A stretch of 64,000 nucleotides of DNA, from contig NC_035795.1 of assembly GCF_001653235.2 (NCBI RefSeq), positions 2,294,001-2,358,000 on the forward strand, read 5' to 3'. A program made the translations under genes and the position numbers. Shown here piece after piece: positions 21,229-34,748 of the stretch. The stretch is from Pochonia chlamydosporia 170. Taxonomy: Eukaryota; Ascomycota; Sordariomycetes; Hypocreales; Clavicipitaceae. The notes under the pieces are model-generated. The model saw nothing but the letters and a program-made list of their open reading frames with translations. It searched no databases and was not told the origin of the DNA. Position 1 is the stretch's first letter. Each line of letters begins with the position of its first letter.

Positions 21229-22112
21229 CTAGATCTTGCTCGGTCTTGAACCACCATCCAATCTAATCACAGTACCATTGAGCATAATATTCTCAATAGA
21301 ATGCTTCACCAGGCCAGCAAACTCCTCCGGCTGACCCGACCTCTTGGGGAACTCAAACGTCGCCTCAAGTGACTTCCTCACCTTGCCGCTCATCATGCTC
21401 GTCATTCGCGTCTCAAACAATGAAGGCGCAATCGTCACAACTCTAATGCCAAATCGAGCAAGATCTCTAGCCATGGGCAAAGTCATGGCTGCAACGGCAC
21501 CCTTGCTAGCAGAGTACGAGATTTGGCCCTTTTGCCCGTCAAACGCCGCAGAACTGGCAACCATGATGACGATGCCGCGCTCTCCGTCGGGTCCTTCTTC
21601 AGTTTTGGCGATTTCAGCAGTACCCTGACGGACGAGATCTAGTGTGCCGCGCAAGTTGACGCCAAGAACAAAATCGACATCGTCCATGCTGAAGGGGTCG
21701 CCATTTCGATCGAGGATCTGTGCACATTAGAATCTCACTTCCCATTCATTATAACTTGTGTCCCAACATACTGTGGCAGGAGTAGAGACGCCGGCGGCAG
21801 GAATAACACCTCCAATGGGCTTGTTTGATGCCTTGGCCCACTCGGCTGCGCCCTGGACAGCCTTGGTGATGCTCTCCGTGTTCAAGACGTCGCAGACGAA
21901 GAACTTGGCAGACGATCCAATCTCCTTGACTACGTCGTGGCCATCCTCGTTCATGTCGAGAATGGCGACGTTGGCGCCGTTTTTGACCAGTTCAAGAGCG
22001 CATGCTTTGCCCAAGCCGGAGGCCCTGTAAGATGTCAGTAACATGTGACAGTTGATCGATGGTAGGACACATACCCTCCGGAGATGAGAAAGGTGCGGTT
22101 TTCAATCTTCAT
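21229..22112 (-). CDS. short-chain dehydrogenase/reductase, HSD17B10-like
   Basis: Three exons on the minus strand: 22075..22112, 21772..22024, 21229..21717, giving 259 residues. The N-terminal cofactor motif is assembled across the first splice (SGGASGLGKACALEL), followed by VAILDMNEDG and the catalytic set Ser in MVASSAAF and Tyr/Lys in SYSASKGA. The segment VVTIAPSLFETRM resembles 3-hydroxyacyl-CoA dehydrogenase type 2 enzymes, which act in fatty-acid or branched-chain oxidation; this assignment is tentative. The protein ends SKI, a possible variant peroxisomal targeting signal, which would suit a beta-oxidation role. It is divergent from the Rab gene. Confidence 0.85.
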
Positions 22113-22959
22113 GGCGGCTTTGCGTGTTTATGATGCCAAATGAACAAAGTTGTGAGGTTGATGTCAAAGGTGAATGTAAGAGTGACACAAATGCTCGGCT
22201 GAGATATGAAAGGACCTCGGTTGAGCTGTCATGCACTCTCCACGATGTTTGTGAGTTGCCCCGCTAATTGCCCGATTCGTCCAGCTTCCATGATGAGTTG
22301 AGAATGTGTGTAATGCCCCCAAGGTCAATGTTCAGATGTATTTCTTTGCGTGTTAGTATATACCCTGCTTCCTCAATCCAACGTAGAGCGACACAGGTAG
22401 CCCAAAAATATGGGATATTTGCAGGTGCCATGTTTTTCCGCTGTAATATCGTGTACGCTCATATTTTAGAGTAAATGTTTATCCACCAACGTGGCCATCA
22501 CTGTACACATGTAAGTGGGTTTGTGTCTGCAATGTCAACACTGCGATTGTGGGACGCAGAAACAACAAACGCTGCACAACCCCTTACTCCAGGATTAGTA
22601 AAGACTAATCTCTATTCGAGTCCCGTAGCATTTAATACTACTTGCAACTTATATAACGCATGAATACTTGCATACTTGTCGATCAAACGAGCTTGTGACG
22701 CCGACGCCTCGCTCACTGCCCCAAGGCTTAGTCATCGTCATCTCCACCTATTTTCGGCGCAGGCCTGGACGTCGCGTCATGGGGTACCGCAACAATCAGG
22801 TTTCTCTCAAACTTGGCTAATCAGTCTGGACTGGGGTGCAACTAGCACTTGTCACTCGTCGCTGGTCGCTGGTCGAGATATTCAACATAAATCACCTTTG
22901 CGCATGCGACTCAACCTAGAACCGACTTCTTCGGCGTGCACGCGAATCTGTTGCCCGCC
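22113..22959. other. divergent intergenic region, no gene seen
   Basis: 847 bp shared upstream region of the dehydrogenase and Rab genes. No recognisable coding or RNA content. Confidence 0.5.
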
Positions 22960-24205
<1,246 letters not shown>

Positions 24206-25203
24206 TCGGGGAGATATACATGCGGTCGCATATGGGAGACCTGAGAACATGATGAGTCGGTGGTTATGCGACAGGTTTTTTGTTTTGGGGACTCGCCAAT
24301 GACACATTTCGCTTGTCTTGTGGTTTTCACTTTGTTCCGTTCAGCGTCGCCGGCGTTTGGGGTTTAGATGTCTTGAGGAGAGACGGTGCTGGAAGAAAGC
24401 AGTTTCAACAGCTTGTCTGAGTTCTCTTTGTCGTGGAGTGGCACGTTTCTTTGTCTTTGTGAGCATGATTTTGTTGACCTGGCATACTTTTAGCCCCTTG
24501 TTATGATATCCTACGCGCACATAATAATTGAACCAAGCCATTCGCTATAATCCTTATAGTACAAGTGACACTTTCTCGGTACATAATTGTGCCAAGGGTC
24601 GACCTTCAGGTGTATAGCTCGGTGTAAGTCGGTCCATTGCGGGGGCCCCCAAAGTCTGGTTACACCAGACCCGACTCCTCAATGTTGGCCACAGCGGTCT
24701 TCTCTCCAGATTCCTCCTCCACAGCGGGGCCAGCAGTGGACATGGTGCTGGAGCACACGGCATCATGAATTGCCGTCTTGGATTTGTGTGGACCTCGTCG
24801 GGTGTATGAAGGCCAGTACTGGATGACAAAGCTGGTGAGATGAGAAGAAGGGGCACACGATGCATATTTGAAGAAGGTTTTAAAAGAGCAGACAAGAGCT
24901 GTGAGTTGTTTACGCACACGTGTGTCACTCAACTTTGCTCTTTCCCAAATTGACGAGCTCGGTGGGACGACACTTGGACGCTCCTTCCCCAACTGTTCCA
25001 TTCTACAGCTGCCCCTCACAGCCCCTCCATTCTGAGGTTGCTTGTACTTTGATTTTGTGCAACCAGACGACTCAGAGGGAGACTCTATTAAGCCCGTCGT
25101 GAGCACCGTTCTTCTTCATCACTGGAAGCCATTCCATCGTGGCTGGCGCAATCGGATTCGAAGTGGTTGAGAAACACTGGCAAAAGTGATAACCACCTTC
25201 ACC
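24206..25203. other. intergenic, no gene seen
   Basis: 998 bp before the beta-mannosidase. Minus-strand frames at 24554..25106 overlap each other and show no domain. A short inverted repeat, GTCTGGT-TAC-ACCAGAC, lies at 24654..24670. Confidence 0.5.
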
Positions 25204-27821
25204 ATGGCTGCTCGAACTGTTATTCCCATCAACAAGAACTGGCAGTTCAAGCGGGCCAACAAGGGCGACTCTTCATACCTGGCCGTATCTCAATTCCCAA
25301 CACACATTCATTTGGACCTGCTTCATCATGGCCTCATTCCAGACCCTTATATGGGCCAGAACGAAAAGGAGGTCCAATGGATTGGTGAGACTGTCTGGGT
25401 TTACAGGACGGCATTTCCTTCCCCAGAGGTCAAAGACAAGGCAAAAGCGGTGCTTGCGTTTGACGGGCTGGATACATTTGCCACCGTCGTTTTGAACGGA
25501 AAGACCATACTTGAGACGGACAACATGTTTGTTTCGGAGAGAGCTGATGTAACTGATTTGTTGAAAAAGAGTGGTGACAATGAGCTTGTCATTACGTTTG
25601 ATGCTGCCTATCTTCGTGGTTGGAAGGAGGTTGAGAAATACCCAGATCACAAGTGGGGTTGTTGGAATGGCGACATTTCTCGTCTTGCAGTGAGGAAATC
25701 GCAATACCACTGGGTAAGGGGTCAATTTTAAGAGAATCATGGCATGTTGGATTGCTAACAATTCTGCAGGGATGGGATTGGGGTCCCGAGCTGTTGACCT
25801 GTGGTCCTTGGAGGCCGGTGAATTTGGAAGTATATGAATCCCGGATTACCGATATGCATTCCGAAATTGATGTTGAAGACTCCCTCAAAAGCGCCAAAGT
25901 GGTAGCCCATGCAGCGGTGGAGGGTAGTGCGTCACATGTGCGGTTCAACATTTCTCTCAACAATAAGATTGTTTCGTCTGAGACGGTGAACGTTAAGCAT
26001 GGTGAGGCTGTGGCAACCTTCAAGGTTCAAAATCCAGAGCTTTGGTACCCGATTCGATACGGCAAGCAGCCACTCTACACCATCAAGGCGACATTACTGG
26101 AAGGGAGTACCGAAGCAGACACCGCGACAAAGAAGATTGGCCTGCGCAAAGTCGAGTTGATTCAACGGCCCCTTAAGGATCAGCCCGGAACGACTTTCTT
26201 CTTCCAAGTAAATAATATTCCTATTTTCTGTGGAGGTAGCAATTGGATTCCTGCGGACAATTTCATCCCTCGCATATCAAAAGAGCGGTATTACGACTGG
26301 GTCAAGATGGTGGCCAATGGCAATCAATTCATGTTACGAGTCTGGGGCGGAGGTATCTACGAGGAAGAGCCTCTTTACGACGCCTGCGACGAGCTTGGCA
26401 TCTTGGTCTGGCAGGACTTCATGTTTGGCTGCGGAAACTATCCTGCTCACCCAAGCTACCTCGAATCAGTCGAGAGAGAGGCACGTGAAAACGTCAAGAA
26501 GCTACGACACCATCCCTCTATTGTCATCTGGGCCGGCAACAATGAGGATTATCAGTACGCCGAGAGCGAGAAGCTCAACTACGATCCCAAGGACCAAACC
26601 GCCGACAACTGGTTGAAGACAGATTTCCCTGCGCGATACATTTATGAAAAGGTTCTGCCAGATGTGTGCAAAGAGCTGATTCCCGACACCTACTATCACC
26701 CAGGAAGCCCCTGGGGAGGCAATGACACTACCGACCCTACCGTCGGCGACATCCATCAATGGAACGTCTGGCATGGATCGCAGGAAAAGTACCAAAACTT
26801 TGACAAGCTCGTTGGCCGATTCGTATCCGAGTTTGGAATGGAGGCTTTCCCGTCTATCAAGACGATTGAGGCATTCCTACCCAAGGGCAAGGATGATCCT
26901 GAACGCTTTGCTCAGTCGTCTACTGTCGACTTCCACAACAAGGCTGCTGGCCATGAGCGTCGTCTCGCGTTGTACTTGGTAGAGAATATCCGGTACACTC
27001 CTGATCCTTTGGAGTACTACATCTACTGTACGCAGTTGATGCAAGCCGAGTGCATTGCATCGGCGTATAGGCTGTGGAAGCGAGAATGGAGAGGCCCAGG
27101 ACGTGAATACTGCGCTGGCGCTCTGGTATGGCAGATCAACGACTGCTGGCCAGTGACATCCTGGGCCATTTGCGACTATTATCTCCGCCCCAAACACGCA
27201 TACTATACCGTTAAACGAGAGATGGCGCCCATCTCGATCGGTATGACGCGACGAGAGCACTCCAAGCCCAAGGACAAGTACACCCGCGTACACATTGACA
27301 CTGAGATCAAGATTGAGATTTGGGGCTCCAATATAAACCTCGAAGATTTGACGGCCGATTGCGTCGTCAAGGCATGGGACGTAGAGACGGGGCGAGAAAC
27401 ATACTCACAGACTGTCTCTGCAAAGCACTACTTGCCGGCTAATGCGTCTACCGAGATCATATCGATGAATGTTCCCGTGACCAAAAAGAATACAGGTGAA
27501 GAGGGCCGCACAGTGGTGGCAGCATATCTGTATCAGGAGGGAAAGCAAATCGCCCGCTATGTAAACTGGCCAGAGCCGCTCAAGTACCTGCACCTCCAGA
27601 AGCCAAACCACTTAAAGGCGGAGCTCAACACGGCAAGAAACGCAGTGGAACTCAGTGCCGAAGTGCCGGTTAAGGGTCTCGCAGTGGAATGCGATGACGA
27701 TAATGTCAAGTTTGAGGACAACTTGATTGACATTGTGCCGGGCGAGATTGTCTGTATTGGTGTCAAGGGTGTGACGAAGGACACCAAGTTTACAACGCAA
27801 TATTTGAACATGTTGAGTTGA
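25204..27821 (+). CDS. mndB: intracellular GH2 beta-mannosidase (type B)
   Basis: Two exons, 25204..25713 and 25770..27821, giving 853 residues. The start at 25204 has a Kozak-like ACCATGG context. GH2 beta-mannosidases release terminal beta-1,4-mannose from manno-oligosaccharides. The sugar-binding domain begins NWQFKRANKG; GWDWGPEL follows the intron. The acid/base Glu is in WAGNNEDY (Glu429) and the nucleophile in VSEFGMEAFPS (Glu524). The absence of a signal peptide fits the fungal intracellular B type rather than the secreted A type. The length fits that type (about 840-850). No oddities are visible. Its neighbour on the same strand is a Gal80-like oxidoreductase, but a functional link between the two is only speculative. 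Confidence 0.92.
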
Positions 27822-28329
27822 TGTATATCACGATTGAGATTGCATATATAGATTATAACACAGGGCAATTCAGTACACTTGTTACGTCGCTGCTATTTTA
27901 CTTATATGCATTGATAAAGTGCTGCTGTTAATGGATGATGAATATTGACCATGCATGACGAGATTGCGGGGTATTAATCAGCGCATTGGTTTAGGATAGC
28001 AACAGCTTTGGAAGTGACTGGCATGAAGATTTACGCGTGGATGTGGATGTTGCGAAATGGGACATCGCCGCGGAGTTGGATTAATAATGCCGTGGATGAG
28101 TCGCATATATCAGGTCCGCATACTTAGGGATTGAACAACAAAGATCACGGTTATTTATAACGCCTGGTCCTTGAACCATTTACGCCTGTTTCGGAATAAT
28201 ACAAGGCGGAATTGTCATTCCACCATCAACTTGGTATAAATACTCGCAAGGCATTTCACTTACACCAGCAGCCACACACAACACAAGTCAACTCAACACC
28301 ACCATCACCATCAACACCAGACCCATACA
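27822..28329. other. intergenic, no gene seen
   Basis: 508 bp between beta-mannosidase and the oxidoreductase. The last 80 bp is a CA/ACC-rich tract, probably 5' untranslated. Confidence 0.5.
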
Positions 28330-29578
28330 ATGCCCATCCGCACCGCAATAATCGGCCTCTCCTCCACAGCCACCACATCATGGGCCTCAACCGCCCACCT
28401 CCCCTCCCTCCTCACCCCCACCGGCCAATCCAAGTTCCAAATCGTCGCCCTCCTGAACAGCTCCGTCTCCGCCGCCCAATCCGCCATCAAGACATACAAC
28501 CTGCCCCCCGACACAAAAGCCTACGGCTCGCCGGACGACCTCGCCGCAGACCCGGACGTCGACTTCGTCATCTGCAACACCCGCGTCGACAAGCACTACG
28601 AGACGGTGCTGCCGAGTGTCCGGGCCGGCAAGGATGTCTACATAGAGTGGCCGGTGGCTTCGAATGAGCGCCATATCAGGCACCTTGTTGAAGAGGCTGG
28701 GAGGAGCGGCTCGATCGCACTGGTTGGATTGCAGGGACGGTGGGCTGCGCCGGTGCGGAAAGTGAGGCAGATTTTGGGGGAGGGTGTGATTGGGAAGGTG
28801 TTGAGTGTTGATGTTAAGGCGTTTGGGGGCACGAAGGATAGGGAGGTGTTGCCTTTGGGGTTGAAGTATTTTGCGGAGAGGGACGTCGGTGGGAATCCGG
28901 TTACGATTGGGTTTGGACATGGTGAGTTTGTGAAGTGTTTTTGAGGAACAGAGCTGATGGGTGTAGTGTTTGACTTTGTGCAGTCTGTTGTTGGGGAGGT
29001 GTCTTCTGAGACGATCCAGTCGCGGCTTCAGCTTCAGAGGCCGGATGTTCGGATTCGTGATATTCGAACTGGGGAGATTGTAGAGACGGTGAAGTCTGAT
29101 GTGCCTGATTTGTTGTTCTTACATGGTAAGTTGACCTGACTTTTTAGAGATTTTAACTAATTTTTAAGGTCGTCTCGCACCATCCGCACAAACTGACGAT
29201 AATGCCACATTGGCATTCTCTTTCCGTCGTGGACAACCCTTTCCAGATACACCATCACTAACATGGAGCATTTACGGCACAAAAGGGGAGATCCGTCTTG
29301 TTTCTCCGTCGGGTATTTCTCTCCAGGCAGATGCGTATGATGTTCCCGTGACGATTCAAGTCCATCATTTTGAGAGTGATACGGTCGAGACAGTAGATTG
29401 GGATTGGAGCGATGTTGAGAAAGAGGTTCCTATTCGGGGGAGGTCGGTACAGCGGGTGCTGTATGCGTATGCGGATTGGAAAGAGGGTTTGAGTGATGAG
29501 AAGGCGTGGGTTGATGTTGTGGATGCGGCGGGGAGGGCTGGACAGATTCAGAAGTTGTTGGATGGGTTTGATGGATGA
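28330..29578 (+). CDS. Gfo/Idh/MocA (Gal80-like) oxidoreductase
   Basis: Three exons: 28330..28921, 28967..29125, 29169..29578, giving 386 residues. The N-terminal NAD(P)-binding part has IRTAIIGLSS in place of the strict GxGxxG, then IVALLNSSVSAAQSAIKTYN and DVDFVICNTRVDKHYE. The EKP-type catalytic segment of the family reads VYIEWPVASN, so the usual Lys is replaced by Trp. This, with GHVFDFVQSVVGE, is typical of Gal80-like proteins, which bind NADP but may act as regulators rather than enzymes. Codon use changes along the gene (very C-ending at the start, G/T-ending later), which is notable. The introns are 45 and 43 nt. No targeting signal is seen. Confidence 0.85.
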
Positions 29579-30135
29579 GGTTTGATGTGATGGTTTGGTG
29601 CGACTGGAGTTGATGATTTTGTTACATTCAGTCGTGTCTGGTATCTTGAAAGGGTCTGGTGTTTGCTCTCAGGGCACACTTTCGCTTTAGTACGGAGCAA
29701 GTGTCTTAATCTGATGAAACTAGACCAGCCCGTCCACTTACAAACTCTGTTTACTAGCTCCAAGTTCGACCTAGCAATCAACATTGTGAGAGGACTCTTG
29801 GTCTTGAGATCGAACCTGATTTTAGTGGTTACAAACCCTAAAGCTCAATCAGTATTTTTCTTAATTAATAAAACACCCAATACAGTAAGCAACTCAATTG
29901 ATTTGATTCATAACCCTTACCTTGACTAAGCCCGGAGCTCCGGCACCATCCCATCCACATTCATCCCCAGTCATTCATCCACATCGGCATTCACGGAAGC
30001 GCGGTGGATACTTGAATGTTCGTCATCGCATGTATACGCCCAACACCCCAAACTTAATTACATCACAGCACCTTTTACTACTCCAACCATCTCTACTCAG
30101 CCAGTCCTCAGAAAAACAGAGATTGTGCCTGGAAA
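29579..30135. other. intergenic, no gene seen
   Basis: 557 bp. An AT-rich stretch near 29850-29930 includes a TTAATTAATAAAA run. No gene recognised. Confidence 0.5.
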
Positions 30136-31723
30136 ATGCAAGCGGTAAAGTCGAAACTCCCCTCGTGGGATACCACCAAGACCCAGAGCAAAAAGGGCTT
30201 CGACAAAGCGTGGGCGCTGCTAGATAAGCTTGGCGCGCCGGTCAATCGGTGGACGAACAAGATTGGCAGTGAGGCGTTTTGGCCGACCACATTGGATAAG
30301 GAGAGTTATAAAGCGGCCAGAATATTACGATCCTTTTGCAGTGAGTAGTTTGTCGTCGTTATTGCTTCTGACTAACACGCTCGTAGAGGATGGCTTCTAC
30401 ACAGATGACGATCGGCCCACCGACCAGGCCGGTCCCAAAAAGGCACCCAAAGTCCTGAAAAAGATTCCTCAAAAAGTTATAGAAAATGCCGTCGGCCTCG
30501 CGATATTCACAACCATGCGTACCGGTCTCTGGATCTCAGGCGCTGGAGGATCCGGTGTCCTAGTCGCACGTCAAGAAGACGGAACGTGGTCGCCGCCATC
30601 GGGAATAATGCTACACACTGCTGGTCTGGGATTCCTCGTTGGAGTCGACATATACGACTGCGTGTTGGTCATTAACAATCGCAAAGCCCTCGAGGCCTTC
30701 ACCAAGATTCGAGCTACACTCGGCGGAGAGATATCCGCGGTTGCCGGTCCTGTCGGCGTAGGGGGTGTACTCGAAAACGACGGCAAGTGGAAGCAAGCCA
30801 ATAGACCCGTCTTTACGTATCTCAAGTCTCGGGGCTTTTATGCAGGCGTTCAGGTGGATGGAACAGTTGTGATTGAGCGGACCGACGAGAATGCCCGGTT
30901 TTATGGTGAAAAGATTGGCGTGGCGGACATTTTGGCAGGCAAGGCGCGACACCCGCCTCCTGAGATCAGGGTGCTCATGGAGACGTTGAAAGCTGCAGAA
31001 GGTAAAGCAGATGTTGATAGTGCGCTGATGGAGGAGTTGGATGCGCAATTGGCGCCGGGAGATCTTACAGTCGAAGCACCGGACGAGAGTATCTTTGGTG
31101 TTCCCGAACCCGACGATCCGGATCCATATGGTGTGCATGCCCTGGAGAAGGAAGGCCTGGAAGTGCTGGAGGCTGGATCGAGACAACGGCCGTCGAGTAT
31201 GCAGTTCGAATACCATCCTAGTCCGTCTAGTCCAACGTACAACAAGTTCTATCGAAGGAGTTTGGATACAGCTCGAGGCGGCACACCGGTGAGTCCGCAT
31301 TCAGGGACAAATTCACCCTGGAGACGGGCCATGAATACGTCACATGCGTCGTCCGATGCCGGGACACAAACGGACGATGTGGTGATTCTTCCTAGTGAGC
31401 ATGATCATCGTGATGGCTTTGAGCGACAGGATGTGCAGCATAGGGACGAGCATATCGAGGGCGAGCATTTCTACGACGTCAACGAAGGGGAGAGTGATGT
31501 ATTTGTGAATGGAGGGAATCCGTGGAAGTCGAATGAAATGGATCGCGATTCTGGCGTTGCGATAGACGAGACTGGGAAACTAGAGCTCCAGAATAAGGAG
31601 GAGGGAGAAGGGGAAGGGAGTGAGGAAGTTGCGTCGAAAGGGGTTGGGGACGAGACACAAGTGGATGGGATGGTGAAAGCACGTCGTGAGCCGCCGCCGT
31701 TGCCGCCACGAAAACTGACGTAG
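30136..31723 (+). CDS. SYLF-domain protein (Ysc84/SH3YL1-like)
   Basis: Two exons, 30136..30340 and 30387..31723, giving 513 residues. The SYLF lipid-binding domain spans roughly residues 70-290, with IPQKVIENAVGLAIFTTMRT, GSGVLVARQEDGTWSPPS, GVDIYDCVLVINN and GGEISAVAGPVGVG. SYLF proteins bind phosphoinositides and bundle actin at endocytic sites. The C-terminal ~220 residues are acidic and disordered, and end in PPPLPPRKLT, a class II SH3 ligand. Yeast Ysc84/Lsb3 instead carry their own SH3 domain; this protein lacks one and offers a ligand. It therefore probably docks on SH3 proteins of actin patches. That role is inferred. Confidence 0.88.
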
Positions 31724-32082
31724 CAGCTTATGGGAGTTTGTTGTTTTGTTGGTTCACGGTTATGGATTCATGCGTTGTATTGGAGTTTAAGGTGCGAGTT
31801 CATTGATGTTCATTCGTTATTCGCAAGATGTTGTCCTTTTGTAAGCAATGCTAGCGATATTTGGTAATGTTGCATTATACTTTGTGACGAGGTGATAACC
31901 GGGGGAGTAGCTACACCTTGAGTTCGGCTGATCATTGCGACGTCTCGGTTTCTTTCAGCTCGATTCTCTCCATTCCCACTCAATTTTTAATCTGCTCTCG
32001 CACCATCTCGCCGGCACCTTTCTCCAAACACAAGAAACACCTAGTCATCACTCCTCCATCACCACATCAGAGGGATCCAGGC
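31724..32082. other. convergent intergenic region
   Basis: 359 bp between two converging genes; no feature seen. The plus-strand frame from 31918 onward is antisense to the F-box-like gene. Confidence 0.5.
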
Positions 32083-33546
32083 TCAAGCCTTTATTCCACC
32101 CAAATTATGGGAAACGACGATACGCCCGCCACATTCCCTGTTGAGTATCTCCAGCTCATCCCTCAGATTCAGCAGAGGTCGCCAACCTTTCTTTTGAGAC
32201 CGGGGATCCCACGATTTCACATCAAGCTCAACACGCATCTCTCTCAAGAGCGTATTTCCTTCCGCCGCGGCTTGAGCGAGTCCTCGCAGCCAGCGTACTT
32301 CTGCGCCCCAACTGTCTTTCCACCAAGAAAGAGGAAGACACCAGGTAAATTTTCTCAACTTCGGCGCTCCCAGTACACAGCGTGCCTCATGTTCCGTGAA
32401 TGGCCCACGATCATCCCGGCCGCCCCTGAGGATTTCTCCATGCACCTTCAAGTCCTCCAAAGCCGTGAACATGGAGAAATCATACATCCCCGCGCGGTAA
32501 ATTTCGATGTCTGGCCACTGGAAGCATTTTAGTTCAAAGACTCTGAGGGTCGGTATATGCCTGTCAAGATCGGGTGGAGAGCCGCCGAAGTAGTCATCCT
32601 GGCGATAAAAGCTCACTTCCTCCAGCGCAGTGGCCCAATGTTTGAATATTTCCGACTTTGTTGGATTAGTTGTGGAAATGTCTAAAGACAGCGATGAAAT
32701 ATTCTGACCGCGGAACTTCTAATTAAGATATTACTAACGCTTTAGTATACAAATTAGGCGGGCCGTCGTCATGTCCACATGAAGTTGATCAATCTTTCTT
32801 ACCTGGAACCGTTTTTTGTTTGCCACCCCAATATGCCCCCGTAGTTGCAGTTTCTTCATGTTTGGCCCCCATTGAAGATCGAGCACCTCCTCCAACTCGA
32901 TTTCGCTGTGTATGAAGCTCAAACTTGCTTGCTTTAAATTTTCCATGCTGCCTGCTCGTCTGAGAAGACCATCCCACATCCTTTCTGGCTTTTGCCAGGC
33001 GGACTGGTGTTGCTTATCAATGCACAGCTTTTCAGCATTTGAAAGCATATCGAGCATTTTGGCAAGGAGCTCGGTATCGCTGCTCGGCTCATAGCCTTTT
33101 GGGTACATATTGGTCAGAGATATGCGGACTTGTTGGCAGAGCGAGCCGGGATTTTGTTTCGTCTCAAGAGCGCTACAGAGACTCTTGGTTCCCTCTATGT
33201 GGTGGTTCGGGCGGCCGCCTGGTCCATAGAGGTTCCGGGAACCAAGGGCCAGTTCTTCCCCGTTGTTCCTGAAATTTCGAATGTGCAACTTGGCATAGTA
33301 AAGTTGTTGTGCCAAAGGCCTGCAGCTAGGCCAGGCACTCGTAAGGGCTCGAAGGTCCCTGGAGTCAATGGGGTTGTATTCTGATAGCTCAGGGCGGTAT
33401 TCGCGTTCAAATGTAACCAGAAGCTCCATGATTTGTTTCACAATCTCATTTGGAAGCTTATCAATCCAGCATTTCTCGTCCACGGCCACGTCCATGGCTG
33501 TGGTTTCGGTTCGATTCCGTCGTCGAGAGTATGATTCAGGTGTCAA
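32083..33546 (-). CDS. F-box-like protein, copy 1
   Basis: Two exons on the minus strand, 32803..33546 and 32083..32718, giving 459 residues from the first ATG; an in-frame ATG at 33495 is also possible. The N-terminus has an F-box-like motif, CWIDKLPNEIVKQIMELLV, followed by a long non-LRR-looking helical region as in many ascomycete F-box proteins. F-box proteins recruit substrates to SCF ubiquitin ligases. The intron is phase 0 (FQ|KFRGQ) with an 84-nt length. A paralog on the same strand 1.2 kb upstream (34749..36154) shares the domain order, an intron at the aligned site, and segments such as APKLRKFTW and WLRGLAQAA. The pair is a tandem duplication. Confidence 0.8.
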
Positions 33547-34748
33547 GTTGCTTGCTCTTTTTATTCCCTGTTGTGTTTTTGGCGTTTGGGGAAGGGAGGT
33601 CTCAATAATACCAGATGATGTAGAAATACGGCTTTGGTCACAAAAGGCCTAGTCGTATTGCTCCCCTGGCTGCCTGGCAAAGCATCGATACATGTTGATG
33701 TCAAAGGAGGACATCGGATTGCTCCAGGTGAGTTAACGCCCCACTAACTTCCACTTCCAGGCGACCTGCTCTGGCTGCTACATGCTTGCATGTGAGTAAT
33801 TCTCCCATTTACACGTAACCACCATCTCTGCCTAAGTGTGCTCTTACTTTCCAGGAAAATTACGAAATAAATTTCTGGTTAGACTATAGAACTATGACTA
33901 AATTGCCAATCTAGCAGCATTTTGCTGTCCTGCTGAACTTGAGGAATTTAGTCGGCAACTAGCCGTGAGGAATCTTGGGATTTTATAGTGCGGCCTTGTG
34001 CACCCCAAAACATGAAATGGAACCACCCGAGCAATTCTCTGTCAACATTTGAACTTAGGAAACGTCTGGTTCTGTCTGCACCAGACCAGACCTCATTCGT
34101 TCCAGTCGGGCATTCAGCTGCCTACCTGTACCACGACGGCCCAGCCGCATGTCAAACAACACCGAACAGATGTATATGACCGCCTGTCATAATGTACTCC
34201 ATACAAACAAACTGTACCCATGAATGGGAGGCCAGTCTTTTCGTAGTGCAAAGGCAATTCCCTCTCATTGCGTTTCATCCTTGCTCTACACCACATGCAG
34301 ACTAGAGTAACCAATGTCCAATGCTGGGCAAACGTCAGTTTACAAACGCAAGGGGTTTTGCCAACTTGCACCAGAGTCGTTGTTAGCTCTGCTGGTTGAT
34401 ACAGACCCTCTTTACTCCGTTTGAATCCAAGTTGGCCATTGCATTGTGGCCCAGAACAAGTCTTTGCAAAGCGTCCTGCAGTTGGACGGTAGCCAAGTAG
34501 CACAATGGCCGCAAGTCAGGGCACATAATGCTAACCCATAGATGAGGCAATACTTGGTGCAAACAGAGGAAGTACTTAGATAAGCGAAGAATAGATTGGT
34601 GCTTTCGTCCATAGTCCAACTACACGCGAAATGGCCCTGTCCGAATGCTAGTTTGGTAACTGCACAGAGTGGCAGCTCTTTGCCTTCGCTCATCGTCCTT
34701 ATCCCCTGCGTTCTCACTCACGCGAACCAAACGAACGACCCAGACGCG
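33547..34748. other. spacer between F-box paralogs
   Basis: 1.2 kb with no gene recognised. It contains the inverted pair GTCTGGT (34064..34070) / ACCAGAC (34080..34086) with a second overlapping ACCAGAC at 34085..34091. I found no extra F-box remnant. Confidence 0.5.

Noticed and set aside
24554..25106. Two overlapping minus-strand frames
   Set aside because: Mutually exclusive frames without family content in a likely promoter.
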